A stretch of DNA of 5,796 nt from Paracoccaceae bacterium (GCA_007123625.1 SKKS01000018.1:1-5796); one strand, 5' to 3'; shown: positions 1-5,612, counted from the stretch's first letter. Translations and numbers: made by a program. Notes: generated by a model from the letters alone, not told the origin.

Positions 1-263
1 AGACCGGCCAGCGCATAGCGCGGACGTGGCGCGAAGATCGCGGCTTCCAGCCCCAGCGCGCGCCAGTCCGCTCCCTCCCACAACAGCGCCGCGCGCGCAC
101 TGCCCTGCGCCAGTCCTTCGGCATATTTCGGGTCCGATGCGATGGCCAGCGCCTTTGCCCCGGCCTGCGCGGGTTCGGCGGCATGGGTGAACGCCAGCGC
201 CCCGTCCCCTTCGTACCGCGCGCCAAGGGCGTGGGCGATGGCGTCGATGCGGTAGGATGTCAT
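1..263 (-). CDS. lpxD: LpxD, UDP-3-O-acylglucosamine N-acyltransferase (N-terminal part, cut by window edge)
   Basis: LpxD transfers the second 3-hydroxyacyl chain from acyl-ACP onto UDP-3-O-acylglucosamine in cytoplasmic lipid A synthesis. The ATG reads leftward from 263, and about 87 residues are visible before the window ends. They match the N-terminal uridine-binding domain of LpxD: an opening SYRIDAIAHALGARYEGDG, an AEPAQAG turn, the family-like stretch DPKYAEGL near residues 45-52, and FAPRPRYALAGL at the cut. These resemble NPKYREHL and NPYLTYA in E. coli LpxD. The left-handed beta-helix and its catalytic His lie outside the window, so activity cannot be judged. A GAGG Shine-Dalgarno (270-273 on the complement) sits 6 bases before the ATG and supports this start. 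The transpeptidase gene lies upstream on the same strand, 57 bases away, with a hairpin between them. The identification is from memory of the family. Confidence 0.85.
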   Translation of the reverse strand, partial: MTSYRIDAIAHALGARYEGDGALAFTHAAEPAQAGAKALAIASDPKYAEGLAQGSARAALLWEGADWRALGLEAAIFAPRPRYALAG

Positions 264-284
264 GGCGGGCCTCGCGTCCGGGTT

Positions 285-307
285 GCCCGCGCCACAAGGG
301 CGCGGGC
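285..307 (-). terminator. GC-rich hairpin between the L,D-transpeptidase gene and lpxD
   Basis: GCCCGCGCC (285-293) and GGCGCGGGC (299-307) form a perfect 9-bp stem with a 5-base loop. A further CGGG (279-282) / CCCG (311-314) pair can extend it across a small internal loop. The stem starts 14 bases past the transpeptidase stop. Neither side carries a run of T, so it is not a classical intrinsic terminator. It could attenuate transcription into lpxD, protect the upstream transcript's 3' end, or act with Rho. The structure is seen; its role is inferred. Confidence 0.4.
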
Positions 308-320
308 CTGCCCGAACGGC

Positions 321-1931
321 TTAGCTGCGTACGCCCGGAATTTCCACCCCGGCGTTGACCAGCGCACGGAAGATCGCAGCGTCACGCCCGTAGACATCGG
401 CGCGGAAATTCAGTGCCCCGCGCGCGTCGGTAAACGCCGTGCGATAGACCAGATGCGTCGGCACCGGCGTCTCCAGAAAGATGCGTGTCTGCTGCCCCGA
501 GTTCCGGGTGCGGTGGAACAGGCCCTGCGGGTCATCGGACTGACGGCCCAGCAGCTCGTAAGCGAATTCCTCGGGGTCGTTCAGCCGGATGCAACCCGAG
601 GAATGAGTCAGCACGTCGGTGTTGAACAACGACCGAGCCGGCGTGTCGTGCAGATAGATCGCATGCGGGTTCGGAAACATGAATTTGACCGTCCCCAGCG
701 GGTTCGTCGGCCCCGGGGGCTGGCGCACGTTGAACGGAAAGTTGCGCGGCGTGTAGCGGCTGAAATTGATGGCGCTGCGCGGGACCACGCGCCCTTGCGC
801 ATCGATTATCTGCAGATGGTGCGCACCGCCTGCCGACAGCGACCCCCAGTAGCTGCGCGCCAGGATAGAGCGCGGCAGCGTCCAGTCGGGATTGATCTCG
901 AGGTATGTCATCTTCTCCGAGAATTCGGGCGTACGCTGTTCGCTGTTGCGCGCGCCGATGATCGACACCGTTTCAAAGGTGATCTCGTCGAAATCGACGA
1001 TCCGGGAAGAAAAATCCGCAAGGTTCACCCAGATGTGGCGGTCGCCGCGTTCGATGTTGAGCCAGCGCTCGCGCTCCATCGCCACGATAACGGCTTGCAG
1101 GCGTTCCTCGGGCGGGGTGTTGAGCGCGCGAATGGTCGCAGTACCGGCTACCCCGTCAGCATTCAGTCCGTGGTTGATCTGGAACCGCTGCACCGCAGCC
1201 TGCAGCGTGCCGTCATAACTGGCAGTTGCCGTGCGCTCCATGTACCCCATCGCGATCAGGCGGTTGCGCAGTTCCACCACACCCGCGCCGGTGTCGCCGG
1301 GCCGCAGTGACGAAGCGGCAACCGCAGGCCCCCAGCCCCCTTCGGCGATCACGCGCTCCAGATTGCTTTTGGCGCGGAAAAGCCGCGCGTATTCCGGCGC
1401 GCGCGGCGCCAGGTTGCGGATAAAGGCCACAGGTTCGGCGGCTGCAAACTCGCGCAACAGCGTTTCGGGATCGGGGCGCGGCAGCTTGCGCACGATGTCG
1501 CTGTCAATCCGCGATGGCGTCAACAACCCGCTGGTGATGTCGCGCGCGTACCGCAGGAACAGTTCGGTCACCCGCGCTTCCAGAAAGCCGCGGTCGCGTT
1601 CGCTTTCAACCGACCCAAAGGCCGTCATCAATCCTTCAAGGTCGTAGCGCGCCACTGGCAGCCCGTGGTCCGAAGCTCGCGAAATCGCGGTCACCAGCGC
1701 GCTGCGGCGGATGTGATCGTCGGGGCCGGTCCAGAGCGCCTGATACCCATGCTCGCGATAGAATGCCGACAGGCCCGCATCCTGCGCAACCCCTTCGGCA
1801 AGTGCTTGCTTGAAGGCGCTGAACTGCTGCGCCTCGGCGACTGTGACGGACAGAAAAAGCGCCAGTGCGGCACAGGCGGTGACCGCCCGGCTGCAAAGGC
1901 CGGAACACATTGACTTGAAATCAGAACGCAT
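321..1931 (-). CDS. Murein L,D-transpeptidase, YcbB/LdtD type
   Basis: A periplasmic enzyme of 536 residues that should form 3-3 (mDAP-mDAP) peptidoglycan cross-links. Domains in order: Sec-type signal peptide 1-34 (hydrophobic core, AEA|QQ cleavage); Ldt scaffold domain about 38-200 (FYREHGYQALWTG); peptidoglycan-binding domain 207-271 (LRPGDTGAGVVELRNRL to DGVAGTATIRALN); YkuD catalytic domain about 298-460, with an insertion near 355-410 in the place of the YcbB capping loop. The catalytic Cys447 lies in HSSGCIRL, and the partner His428 lies in YLHDTP, 19 residues upstream. The usual SHGC motif is SSGC here; I recall this from other YcbB-type enzymes but cannot check it. Length fits the family (E. 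coli LdtD is about 615). The ATG at 1931 is preferred: GGGGG stands 5 bases upstream and a TTG codon directly precedes it (start 1934). ATG at 1910 has a weaker ribosome site. It is divergent from mepK and lpxD lies downstream. Confidence 0.92.
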   Translation of the reverse strand: MRSDFKSMCSGLCSRAVTACAALALFLSVTVAEAQQFSAFKQALAEGVAQDAGLSAFYREHGYQALWTGPDDHIRRSALVTAISRASDHGLPVARYDLEGLMTAFGSVESERDRGFLEARVTELFLRYARDITSGLLTPSRIDSDIVRKLPRPDPETLLREFAAAEPVAFIRNLAPRAPEYARLFRAKSNLERVIAEGGWGPAVAASSLRPGDTGAGVVELRNRLIAMGYMERTATASYDGTLQAAVQRFQINHGLNADGVAGTATIRALNTPPEERLQAVIVAMERERWLNIERGDRHIWVNLADFSSRIVDFDEITFETVSIIGARNSEQRTPEFSEKMTYLEINPDWTLPRSILARSYWGSLSAGGAHHLQIIDAQGRVVPRSAINFSRYTPRNFPFNVRQPPGPTNPLGTVKFMFPNPHAIYLHDTPARSLFNTDVLTHSSGCIRLNDPEEFAYELLGRQSDDPQGLFHRTRNSGQQTRIFLETPVPTHLVYRTAFTDARGALNFRADVYGRDAAIFRALVNAGVEIPGVRS

Positions 1932-1980
1932 CAAATCCCCCGGTTATGGCAGTGTGCGCCGTTCAGAGACGCGGATGTTG

Positions 1981-1997
1981 TTGACCACGATGGTCAA
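1981..1997. promoter_or_regulatory. Perfect palindrome, candidate operator
   Basis: TTGACCA (1981-1987), CGA, TGGTCAA (1991-1997) is a perfect 7-bp inverted repeat with a 3-base centre. It lies about 50 bases upstream of the transpeptidase start and its right end overlaps the candidate -10 box of that gene. A dimeric repressor bound here could block that promoter. In RNA it would instead be a short hairpin in the leader. I do not recognise the site as that of a named regulator. Confidence 0.35.
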
Positions 1998-2023
1998 AAT
2001 ACGGCGAAGCGGTCCATTCACAA
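1996..2023 (-). promoter_or_regulatory. Possible promoter of the L,D-transpeptidase gene
   Basis: Reading leftward, TTGTGA (2023-2018) and TATTTT (2001-1996) are separated by 16 bases. Each has four of six matches to the sigma-70 consensus. The implied transcript would begin near 1989, inside the palindrome at 1981-1997, and have a leader of roughly 55-60 bases. It is the best pair I found in this gap but the match is only moderate. Confidence 0.25.
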
Positions 2024-2333
2024 CTCTGCTATCCTTGAAATCGCGTGCATTTCGGGGGGACTTAGCGAGTTTTTCATGGTTTCGTGGCATTAACACGTTG
2101 CAAAAGCGCCACCCTCGTGCGCCTCCGAAGCATTCCGGCGAAATCTTGCCGATCGGGGGCACGCAGGACGAATCAGGGTTGGGAGCACACAAAAGGTTGT
2201 GGCATAGAATGTGCACAATCAAAAAAAACGCAGCGGCGGGGGATCGGTTCCCGGACAAATCAGGACGGCAGCGCAAGCAACTTTCCTGACGGCCCCCCGA
2301 ACCAGAGCAACACCAAAGTGGGACAGGCCAAGA

Positions 2334-2900
2334 ATGACTGACACTTCTTCGGGGATGACACGTCGCGCCCTGTTGGGCGCTTTCGCCGCAACCGCCGTAA
2401 GTGCCGCACCTTTCTTTCCCGGCGTTACAGCATACGCCCGCGGTTCAGGCGATATCCGCCGACTGCGGATGTATTCAGGCCGTACCGGCGAAAACATCGA
2501 TATGATCTACTGGATCGATGGCAACTATGTGCCCGAGGCTCTGCAGGCCATTGATCGCTTCAGCCGGGACTGGCGCAATAACCAGGTGCACCGCATCGAC
2601 ACGCGCACCATCGACATCATGGCCGCGACGTCGCAGCTGTTGCGGGTGAACGAACCCTACATGCTGCTGTCGGGCTTCCGCTCGCCGGCCACGAACCAGA
2701 TGCTGCGCGCCCGGTCGCGCAACGTGGCGCAGAATTCGCTGCACCTGACAGGACGCGCGGCCGATGTGCGGCTGCGGTCGCGCAGCGTGTCCGAAATGGC
2801 GCGTGCCGCCGCCGCCTGCCGTGCGGGCGGTGTGGGACGGTATTCGCGCTCGGATTTCGTCCATGTGGATTGCGGCCCGGTCCGGGTCTGGGGCAGCTGA
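2334..2900 (+). CDS. mepK: MepK/YcbK-like murein endopeptidase (DUF882, M15-like)
   Basis: A 188-residue exported protein of the YcbK/DUF882 family. E. coli MepK cleaves mDAP-mDAP (3-3) cross-links and some D-Ala-mDAP links, so this protein should be a periplasmic peptidoglycan hydrolase. Residues 1-35 form a signal peptide with twin Arg (TRRALLG, R10 R11), a hydrophobic core and AYA|R cleavage, consistent with Tat export. The mature domain follows the family: YSGRTGENIDMIYW (47-60), a helix with FSRDWRNN, LLSGFRSPATN (111-121), then the zinc motif with H137 and D144 (HLTGRAAD) and H177-V-D179 (FVHVDCGP). All expected metal ligands are present. ACAGG, 6 bases before the ATG at 2334, supports this start; in-frame ATG 2355 would shorten the n-region and lacks suitable spacing. 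The gene is divergent from the L,D-transpeptidase, and E. coli ycbB and ycbK are also neighbours. The symbol is assigned by resemblance. Confidence 0.85.
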   Translation: MTDTSSGMTRRALLGAFAATAVSAAPFFPGVTAYARGSGDIRRLRMYSGRTGENIDMIYWIDGNYVPEALQAIDRFSRDWRNNQVHRIDTRTIDIMAATSQLLRVNEPYMLLSGFRSPATNQMLRARSRNVAQNSLHLTGRAADVRLRSRSVSEMARAAAACRAGGVGRYSRSDFVHVDCGPVRVWGS

Positions 2901-2915
2901 TCCAACAGCCCCGTG

Positions 2916-2968
2916 ACGCGCTTTCACGCCGCCCGCGCCGGTTTTTCCGGGTCGCGGGCGGTTCGCGT
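2916..2968 (+). terminator. Large hairpin after the mepK-like gene
   Basis: CCGCCCGCG (2929-2937) pairs perfectly with CGCGGGCGG (2953-2961). Inside it CCGG (2938-2941) pairs with CCGG (2947-2950) around a TTTTT loop, and outside it ACGCG (2916-2920) can pair with CGCGT (2964-2968). The structure begins 16 bases after the stop codon. Only three T follow (2968-2970), so it is terminator-like without a strong U-tract. It probably ends the mepK transcript or insulates it from the capsule genes. Confidence 0.5.
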
Positions 2969-2989
2969 TTACCGGGTTTTCAGGGGAAA

Positions 2990-3058
2990 GTGATTGTCTG
3001 ATCATCGCGCGATGCGGCATACTGCCCGGAAATAGCCGCATTGGTACCGGACAATCAC
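2990..3058. repeat. Nested inverted repeats upstream of the KpsT-like gene
   Basis: Outer arms GTGATTGTC (2990-2998) and GACAATCAC (3050-3058) are perfect 9-bp complements. They extend by a G-T and a G-C pair at 2999-3000/3048-3049. Inner arms 3010-3018 and 3035-3043 pair over 9 bp with one G-T wobble and a 16-base loop. A separate 12-bp palindrome, CATCGCGCGATG, lies at 3003-3014. Together they give a 69-base imperfect stem about 80 bases before the kpsT start. It could be a regulator site, a cruciform or a leader RNA structure. The pairing is seen; the role is unknown. Confidence 0.5.
2994..3023 (+). promoter_or_regulatory. Possible promoter of the kpsT-kpsE operon
   Basis: TTGTCT (2994-2999) and CATACT (3018-3023) are 18 bases apart, each with four of six matches to the sigma-70 consensus. 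The start would be near 3030, giving a leader of about 105 bases. Both boxes lie inside the nested inverted repeats at 2990-3058, so a protein bound there would affect initiation. The match is moderate and untested. Confidence 0.3.
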
Positions 3059-3136
3059 GACAGGACCAGTCACAACAAGACGAACCGCCAGATCCGAACA
3101 GGCGGCAAACCGTGCCCCGAGGCGACGTGCAGCAAG

Positions 3137-3790
3137 ATGATCGAATTTCGTAATGTCAGCAAATCCTTCTGGACCGGGCGTCAGCGCAAGGTGATACTTG
3201 ACCGTGCCAGCTTTCGCGTCGCGCCGGGTGAATCGCTGGGCATCCTGGCACCCAACGGAAGCGGCAAGACCACGATCATCAACATGATGGCCGGGCTGGA
3301 AAAACCCGATGAAGGCACCATCGCGCGGACCAGCCGCGTTTCGTTCCCGCTAGGTTTCATGGGCGGGGTCGTGAACCGGCACACAGGCACCGAAAACGCG
3401 CGCTACATCGCACGGCTGTATCAGCTTGACCCCGACGACGTCGAAGCTTTCTGCCGATGGATGTGCGACATCGGAGAATACTTCGACATGCCGGTGGGCA
3501 CCTACAGCCAGGGGATGCGTGCGCGGTTTTCGTTTTCCCTCATGGCGGCACTGGAATTCGACATCTATCTGATCGACGAGGGCATGCCGACCACCACCGA
3601 TGTGCGATTCAACCGCCGCGCCGGTCAGATCCTGCGCGAGCGGCTTGAAACCGGCACTGTGGTGATTGTCTCGCATCAGGCCCAGACGCTGGAGCGCTAT
3701 TGCAACCGGGCTGGAGTGCTCCGCGACGGCCAGCTTTACATGTTCGACTCGCTTGATGAGGCACGGGAACTCTATGACTATGCAGATTAA
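3137..3790 (+). CDS. kpsT: KpsT-like ATPase of a capsular polysaccharide ABC exporter
   Basis: A 217-residue cytoplasmic ABC ATPase that should power export of a capsule-type polysaccharide through a KpsM-like permease. It is close in length and pattern to E. coli KpsT (MIEFRNVSKSFW opening, about 220 residues). The P-loop is A38-PNGSG-K44-T45, with Ala where the family usually has Gly. The signature is YSQGM (123-127), matching the KpsT form YSSGM. Walker B is IYLIDE (143-148) with catalytic E148, followed by GMPTTTD in the D-loop region; the switch His is H180 in IVSHQ. The start at ATG 3137 is chosen by alignment from memory. It lacks a good ribosome site: GAGG at 3119-3122 is 14 bases away. 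The frame stays open to a TTG at 3041, but the extra 32 residues look unlike the family. The stop overlaps the kpsE-like gene by 17 bases. No permease gene is adjacent. Confidence 0.85.
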   Translation: MIEFRNVSKSFWTGRQRKVILDRASFRVAPGESLGILAPNGSGKTTIINMMAGLEKPDEGTIARTSRVSFPLGFMGGVVNRHTGTENARYIARLYQLDPDDVEAFCRWMCDIGEYFDMPVGTYSQGMRARFSFSLMAALEFDIYLIDEGMPTTTDVRFNRRAGQILRERLETGTVVIVSHQAQTLERYCNRAGVLRDGQLYMFDSLDEARELYDYAD

Positions 3791-5567
3791 GGCCCGCCGC
3801 TTCCGAATCCGTCGCGGTGGCGATGCCACCGTCGCCGAACTGCGCGAGGATGCCGCCACGACGCAGGCGCCCGCAGAAGCCGACCAAGACGGTGGCGTGG
3901 CGAAAGCCGCTCCCAAGGCGTCGTCTGCGCCTCAGGACGCCGCCCCGGACCCGCAGCCGCCAACCGACGCCGCATTCGCTGATCATGCGCCAATGCCCTC
4001 CCCGGCACCGGCACCACCGCGGACACCGGCGCAGTCCCCGGCCGCGTCCGCGGTCCCGGAACCCCATGGCGCCGATATCGAGGGCGACCCGCAGACCGTG
4101 CAGGGGCTTGATGCGATCCGCGCCGAAGGGCTGACCGCGCGGCAGTTGCGCATGGCCATGCGCGTCGCCACACGCTACGGCATTCGCGCAACCTCGGCCT
4201 TCGACGCTGTGCGCCTGTTGCGCAAGCGCGGCATCGATCCGTTCGAACGCTCGACCATGCTGGAACTGATCCGCCCGCAGGACGGCACGGGCAATGACAA
4301 AACGCCGGTCCCTGTGCCAGACAATCTGCCTGCGGCGCGACGTGCCGGTGCCAACCTGCCCGCAACCGGCGGCGGTGATCGCAAGCGGCAGCTGGCGGCC
4401 GAGCGCGACCGCGAAATGGGCAATATCCGCCTGGGCATCACCCGCCGCCGCCGCCGCCGCCTGCTGATGCTGGCCGCGCGGTTGCTGGTGTTTGTGTCGC
4501 TGCCGACGTTTCTGATCGGCTACTACTTCTATGTCATCGCCACGCCGCTGTATGCGACCGAAGCGGAGTTCGTCATCCAGCAGGCCGACAGCGCCATGGG
4601 CGGCGCCCCCGGCGGACTGGGCGGGATGATGCCAGGCGCGGCCGGCATGGGGCTTGGCAACTCGCAGGATTCGATCACGGTGCAAAGCTACCTGCAGTCG
4701 CGTGGCGCCATGCGACGGCTGAACACCGAGGAAGGTTTCCGCGAGCACTTCAGCGCAGACAACATTGACGCGCTGCGCCGCCTGCCCGCGGATGCGTCCG
4801 AAGAATCGGTATTTCGCCTGTATCAGCGGCAAGTGAAGATCGGCTTTGACCCAACCGAAGGAATTGTGCGGCTGGAAGTGATCGCCGCCACGCCCGAAGA
4901 CAGCGAACGCTTTGCAAACGCCCTGATCGGCTATGCCGAGGAACAGGTCGACCTGATGACCGCGCGGTTGCGCGACAGCGCCATGCAGGACGCCCGCAGC
5001 GCCTATGAGGAAGCCGAGGAGCGCATGCTACAGGCCCGGCAGACAGCAGTAGAGCTTCAGGAACGCTTTGCCGTCCTGTCGGGCGAGGTCGAGGTATCGC
5101 TTCTGTCGCAGCAGATCGTGGCGCTGGAAACCGAACTGACCCAGGCGCGGCTGAGCCTGCAGGAACTCTTGTCGAACGTGCGGCCGAATCCGGCGCGCGT
5201 GGACCCGCTGCAACGCAGGGTAAACGCGCTCGAGGCTGAAATTGCGGCCTTGCGCGGGACGATGACGCAAGGCACCGCGACCGGCACGTCGCTTGCGCGC
5301 ATCCAGAGCGAACTGGTCATGGCCGAAGCCGATGTGCAGACCCGCCAGATGCTGCTGACCCAGTCGCTTCAACAGCTGGAGACCGCCCGGATCGAAGCCA
5401 ACAGACAGGTCCGCTACCTGTCGCTGAGCGTGACGCCGATCTCCCCGGACGAGCCGACCTACCCCCGCGCGTTCGAAAACACGTCGCTGGCATTTCTCAT
5501 TTTCTCAGGGATTTACCTGTTGCTTTCGATGACCGCGGCAATCCTGCGCGAACAGGTTTCTGCCTGA
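3774..5567 (+). CDS. kpsE: KpsE-like capsule export inner-membrane protein (PCP family) with long N-terminal extension
   Basis: A 597-residue inner-membrane adaptor expected to link the KpsMT exporter to an outer-membrane channel. From the N-terminus: basic start (1-15); Ala/Pro-rich, probably disordered stretch (28-100); compact helical module (111-166, GLDAIRAEGLTARQLRMAMR to FERSTMLELI); Pro-rich linker; six consecutive Arg (224-229); membrane helix 1 (230-256); periplasmic domain starting LYATEAEFVIQQ; Gly/Met-rich loop (275-295); SQDSITVQSYLQSR; long Glu/Gln/Arg/Leu-rich coiled coil (about 389-549); Pro-containing SPDEPTYPRAF (557-567); membrane helix 2 (570-590) and a short cytoplasmic tail. 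Two membrane helices around a coiled coil is the KpsE/Wzz-type plan. E. coli KpsE is about 380 residues, so roughly 200 are an N-terminal addition. ATG 3774 follows GGGA by 5 bases; ATG 3780 is a near alternative. It overlaps kpsT, implying coupled translation. Confidence 0.85.
   Translation: MTMQIKARRFRIRRGGDATVAELREDAATTQAPAEADQDGGVAKAAPKASSAPQDAAPDPQPPTDAAFADHAPMPSPAPAPPRTPAQSPAASAVPEPHGADIEGDPQTVQGLDAIRAEGLTARQLRMAMRVATRYGIRATSAFDAVRLLRKRGIDPFERSTMLELIRPQDGTGNDKTPVPVPDNLPAARRAGANLPATGGGDRKRQLAAERDREMGNIRLGITRRRRRRLLMLAARLLVFVSLPTFLIGYYFYVIATPLYATEAEFVIQQADSAMGGAPGGLGGMMPGAAGMGLGNSQDSITVQSYLQSRGAMRRLNTEEGFREHFSADNIDALRRLPADASEESVFRLYQRQVKIGFDPTEGIVRLEVIAATPEDSERFANALIGYAEEQVDLMTARLRDSAMQDARSAYEEAEERMLQARQTAVELQERFAVLSGEVEVSLLSQQIVALETELTQARLSLQELLSNVRPNPARVDPLQRRVNALEAEIAALRGTMTQGTATGTSLARIQSELVMAEADVQTRQMLLTQSLQQLETARIEANRQVRYLSLSVTPISPDEPTYPRAFENTSLAFLIFSGIYLLLSMTAAILREQVSA
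4443..4460 (+). repeat. (CGC)6 trinucleotide run within the KpsE-like gene
   Basis: Six identical CGC codons encode Arg224-Arg229 immediately before the first membrane helix. The Arg run fits the positive-inside rule. Use of one codon throughout makes a simple repeat that could gain or lose units in frame. Confidence 0.9.
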
Positions 5568-5579
5568 GCGGGCAGGTTG

Positions 5580-5608
5580 CCGAAAGCAAGCGCGGCGTTC
5601 GGGTTTTT
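5580..5608 (+). terminator. Weak intrinsic terminator candidate after the KpsE-like gene
   Basis: CCGAA (5580-5584) and TTCGG (5598-5602) form a 5-bp stem with a 13-base loop, followed by one G and TTTTT (5604-5608). It begins 12 bases after the stop codon. GCCG/CGGC (5579-5582/5593-5596) is a competing pairing. Position and T-run fit a terminator; the stem is short. Confidence 0.4.
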
Positions 5609-5612
5609 GCAC

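Larger units (their letters stand above)
1932..2333. other. Divergent intergenic region between the L,D-transpeptidase and mepK-like genes
   Basis: These 402 bases hold no gene I can support and are richer in A/T than the flanking genes. Towards the left gene there is a 17-bp palindrome (1981-1997) and a possible promoter (1996-2023), annotated separately. Towards the right gene, TAGAAT (2205-2210) resembles a -10 box, but no good -35 lies 16-18 bases upstream; TTGGGA (2179-2184) is 20 bases away. Just downstream are TGTGCACA (2210-2217, an 8-bp palindrome) and a run of eight A (2221-2228). A transcript starting there would have a leader of over 100 bases before the ATG at 2334. Open frames crossing the gap have no family features. 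Confidence 0.6.

Noticed and set aside
183..1310. Long open frame on the plus strand (375 codons) opposite the transpeptidase gene
   Set aside because: It is antisense to a gene with a complete set of domains and catalytic residues. Its product is Arg/Val/Ala-rich with no family features, as expected from high-GC shadow frames.
2197..2218. TTGTG-N12-CACAA inverted repeat upstream of mepK
   Set aside because: Only 5 bp match with no further symmetry, so chance is a sufficient explanation.
1944..2276. 110-codon frame on the minus strand in the Ldt/MepK gap
   Set aside because: Its composition does not look like a protein family, and it covers the promoter elements and palindrome. I treat the stretch as regulatory.
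2211..2333. Upstream extension of the MepK-like frame to a GTG at 2211
   Set aside because: It would put 41 unrelated residues in front of a well-formed signal peptide. ATG 2334 has a good ribosome site.
2475..3041. 188-codon frame on the minus strand opposite the mepK-like gene
   Set aside because: Antisense to a gene with intact metal ligands; the product lacks any recognisable motif.
3609..4832. Open frame of 407 codons on the minus strand opposite the kpsT/kpsE-like genes
   Set aside because: Its product is rich in Arg, Gly, His and Gln with no domain. It mirrors the GC-rich codons of the KpsE-like gene, which has clear membrane helices and coiled coil.
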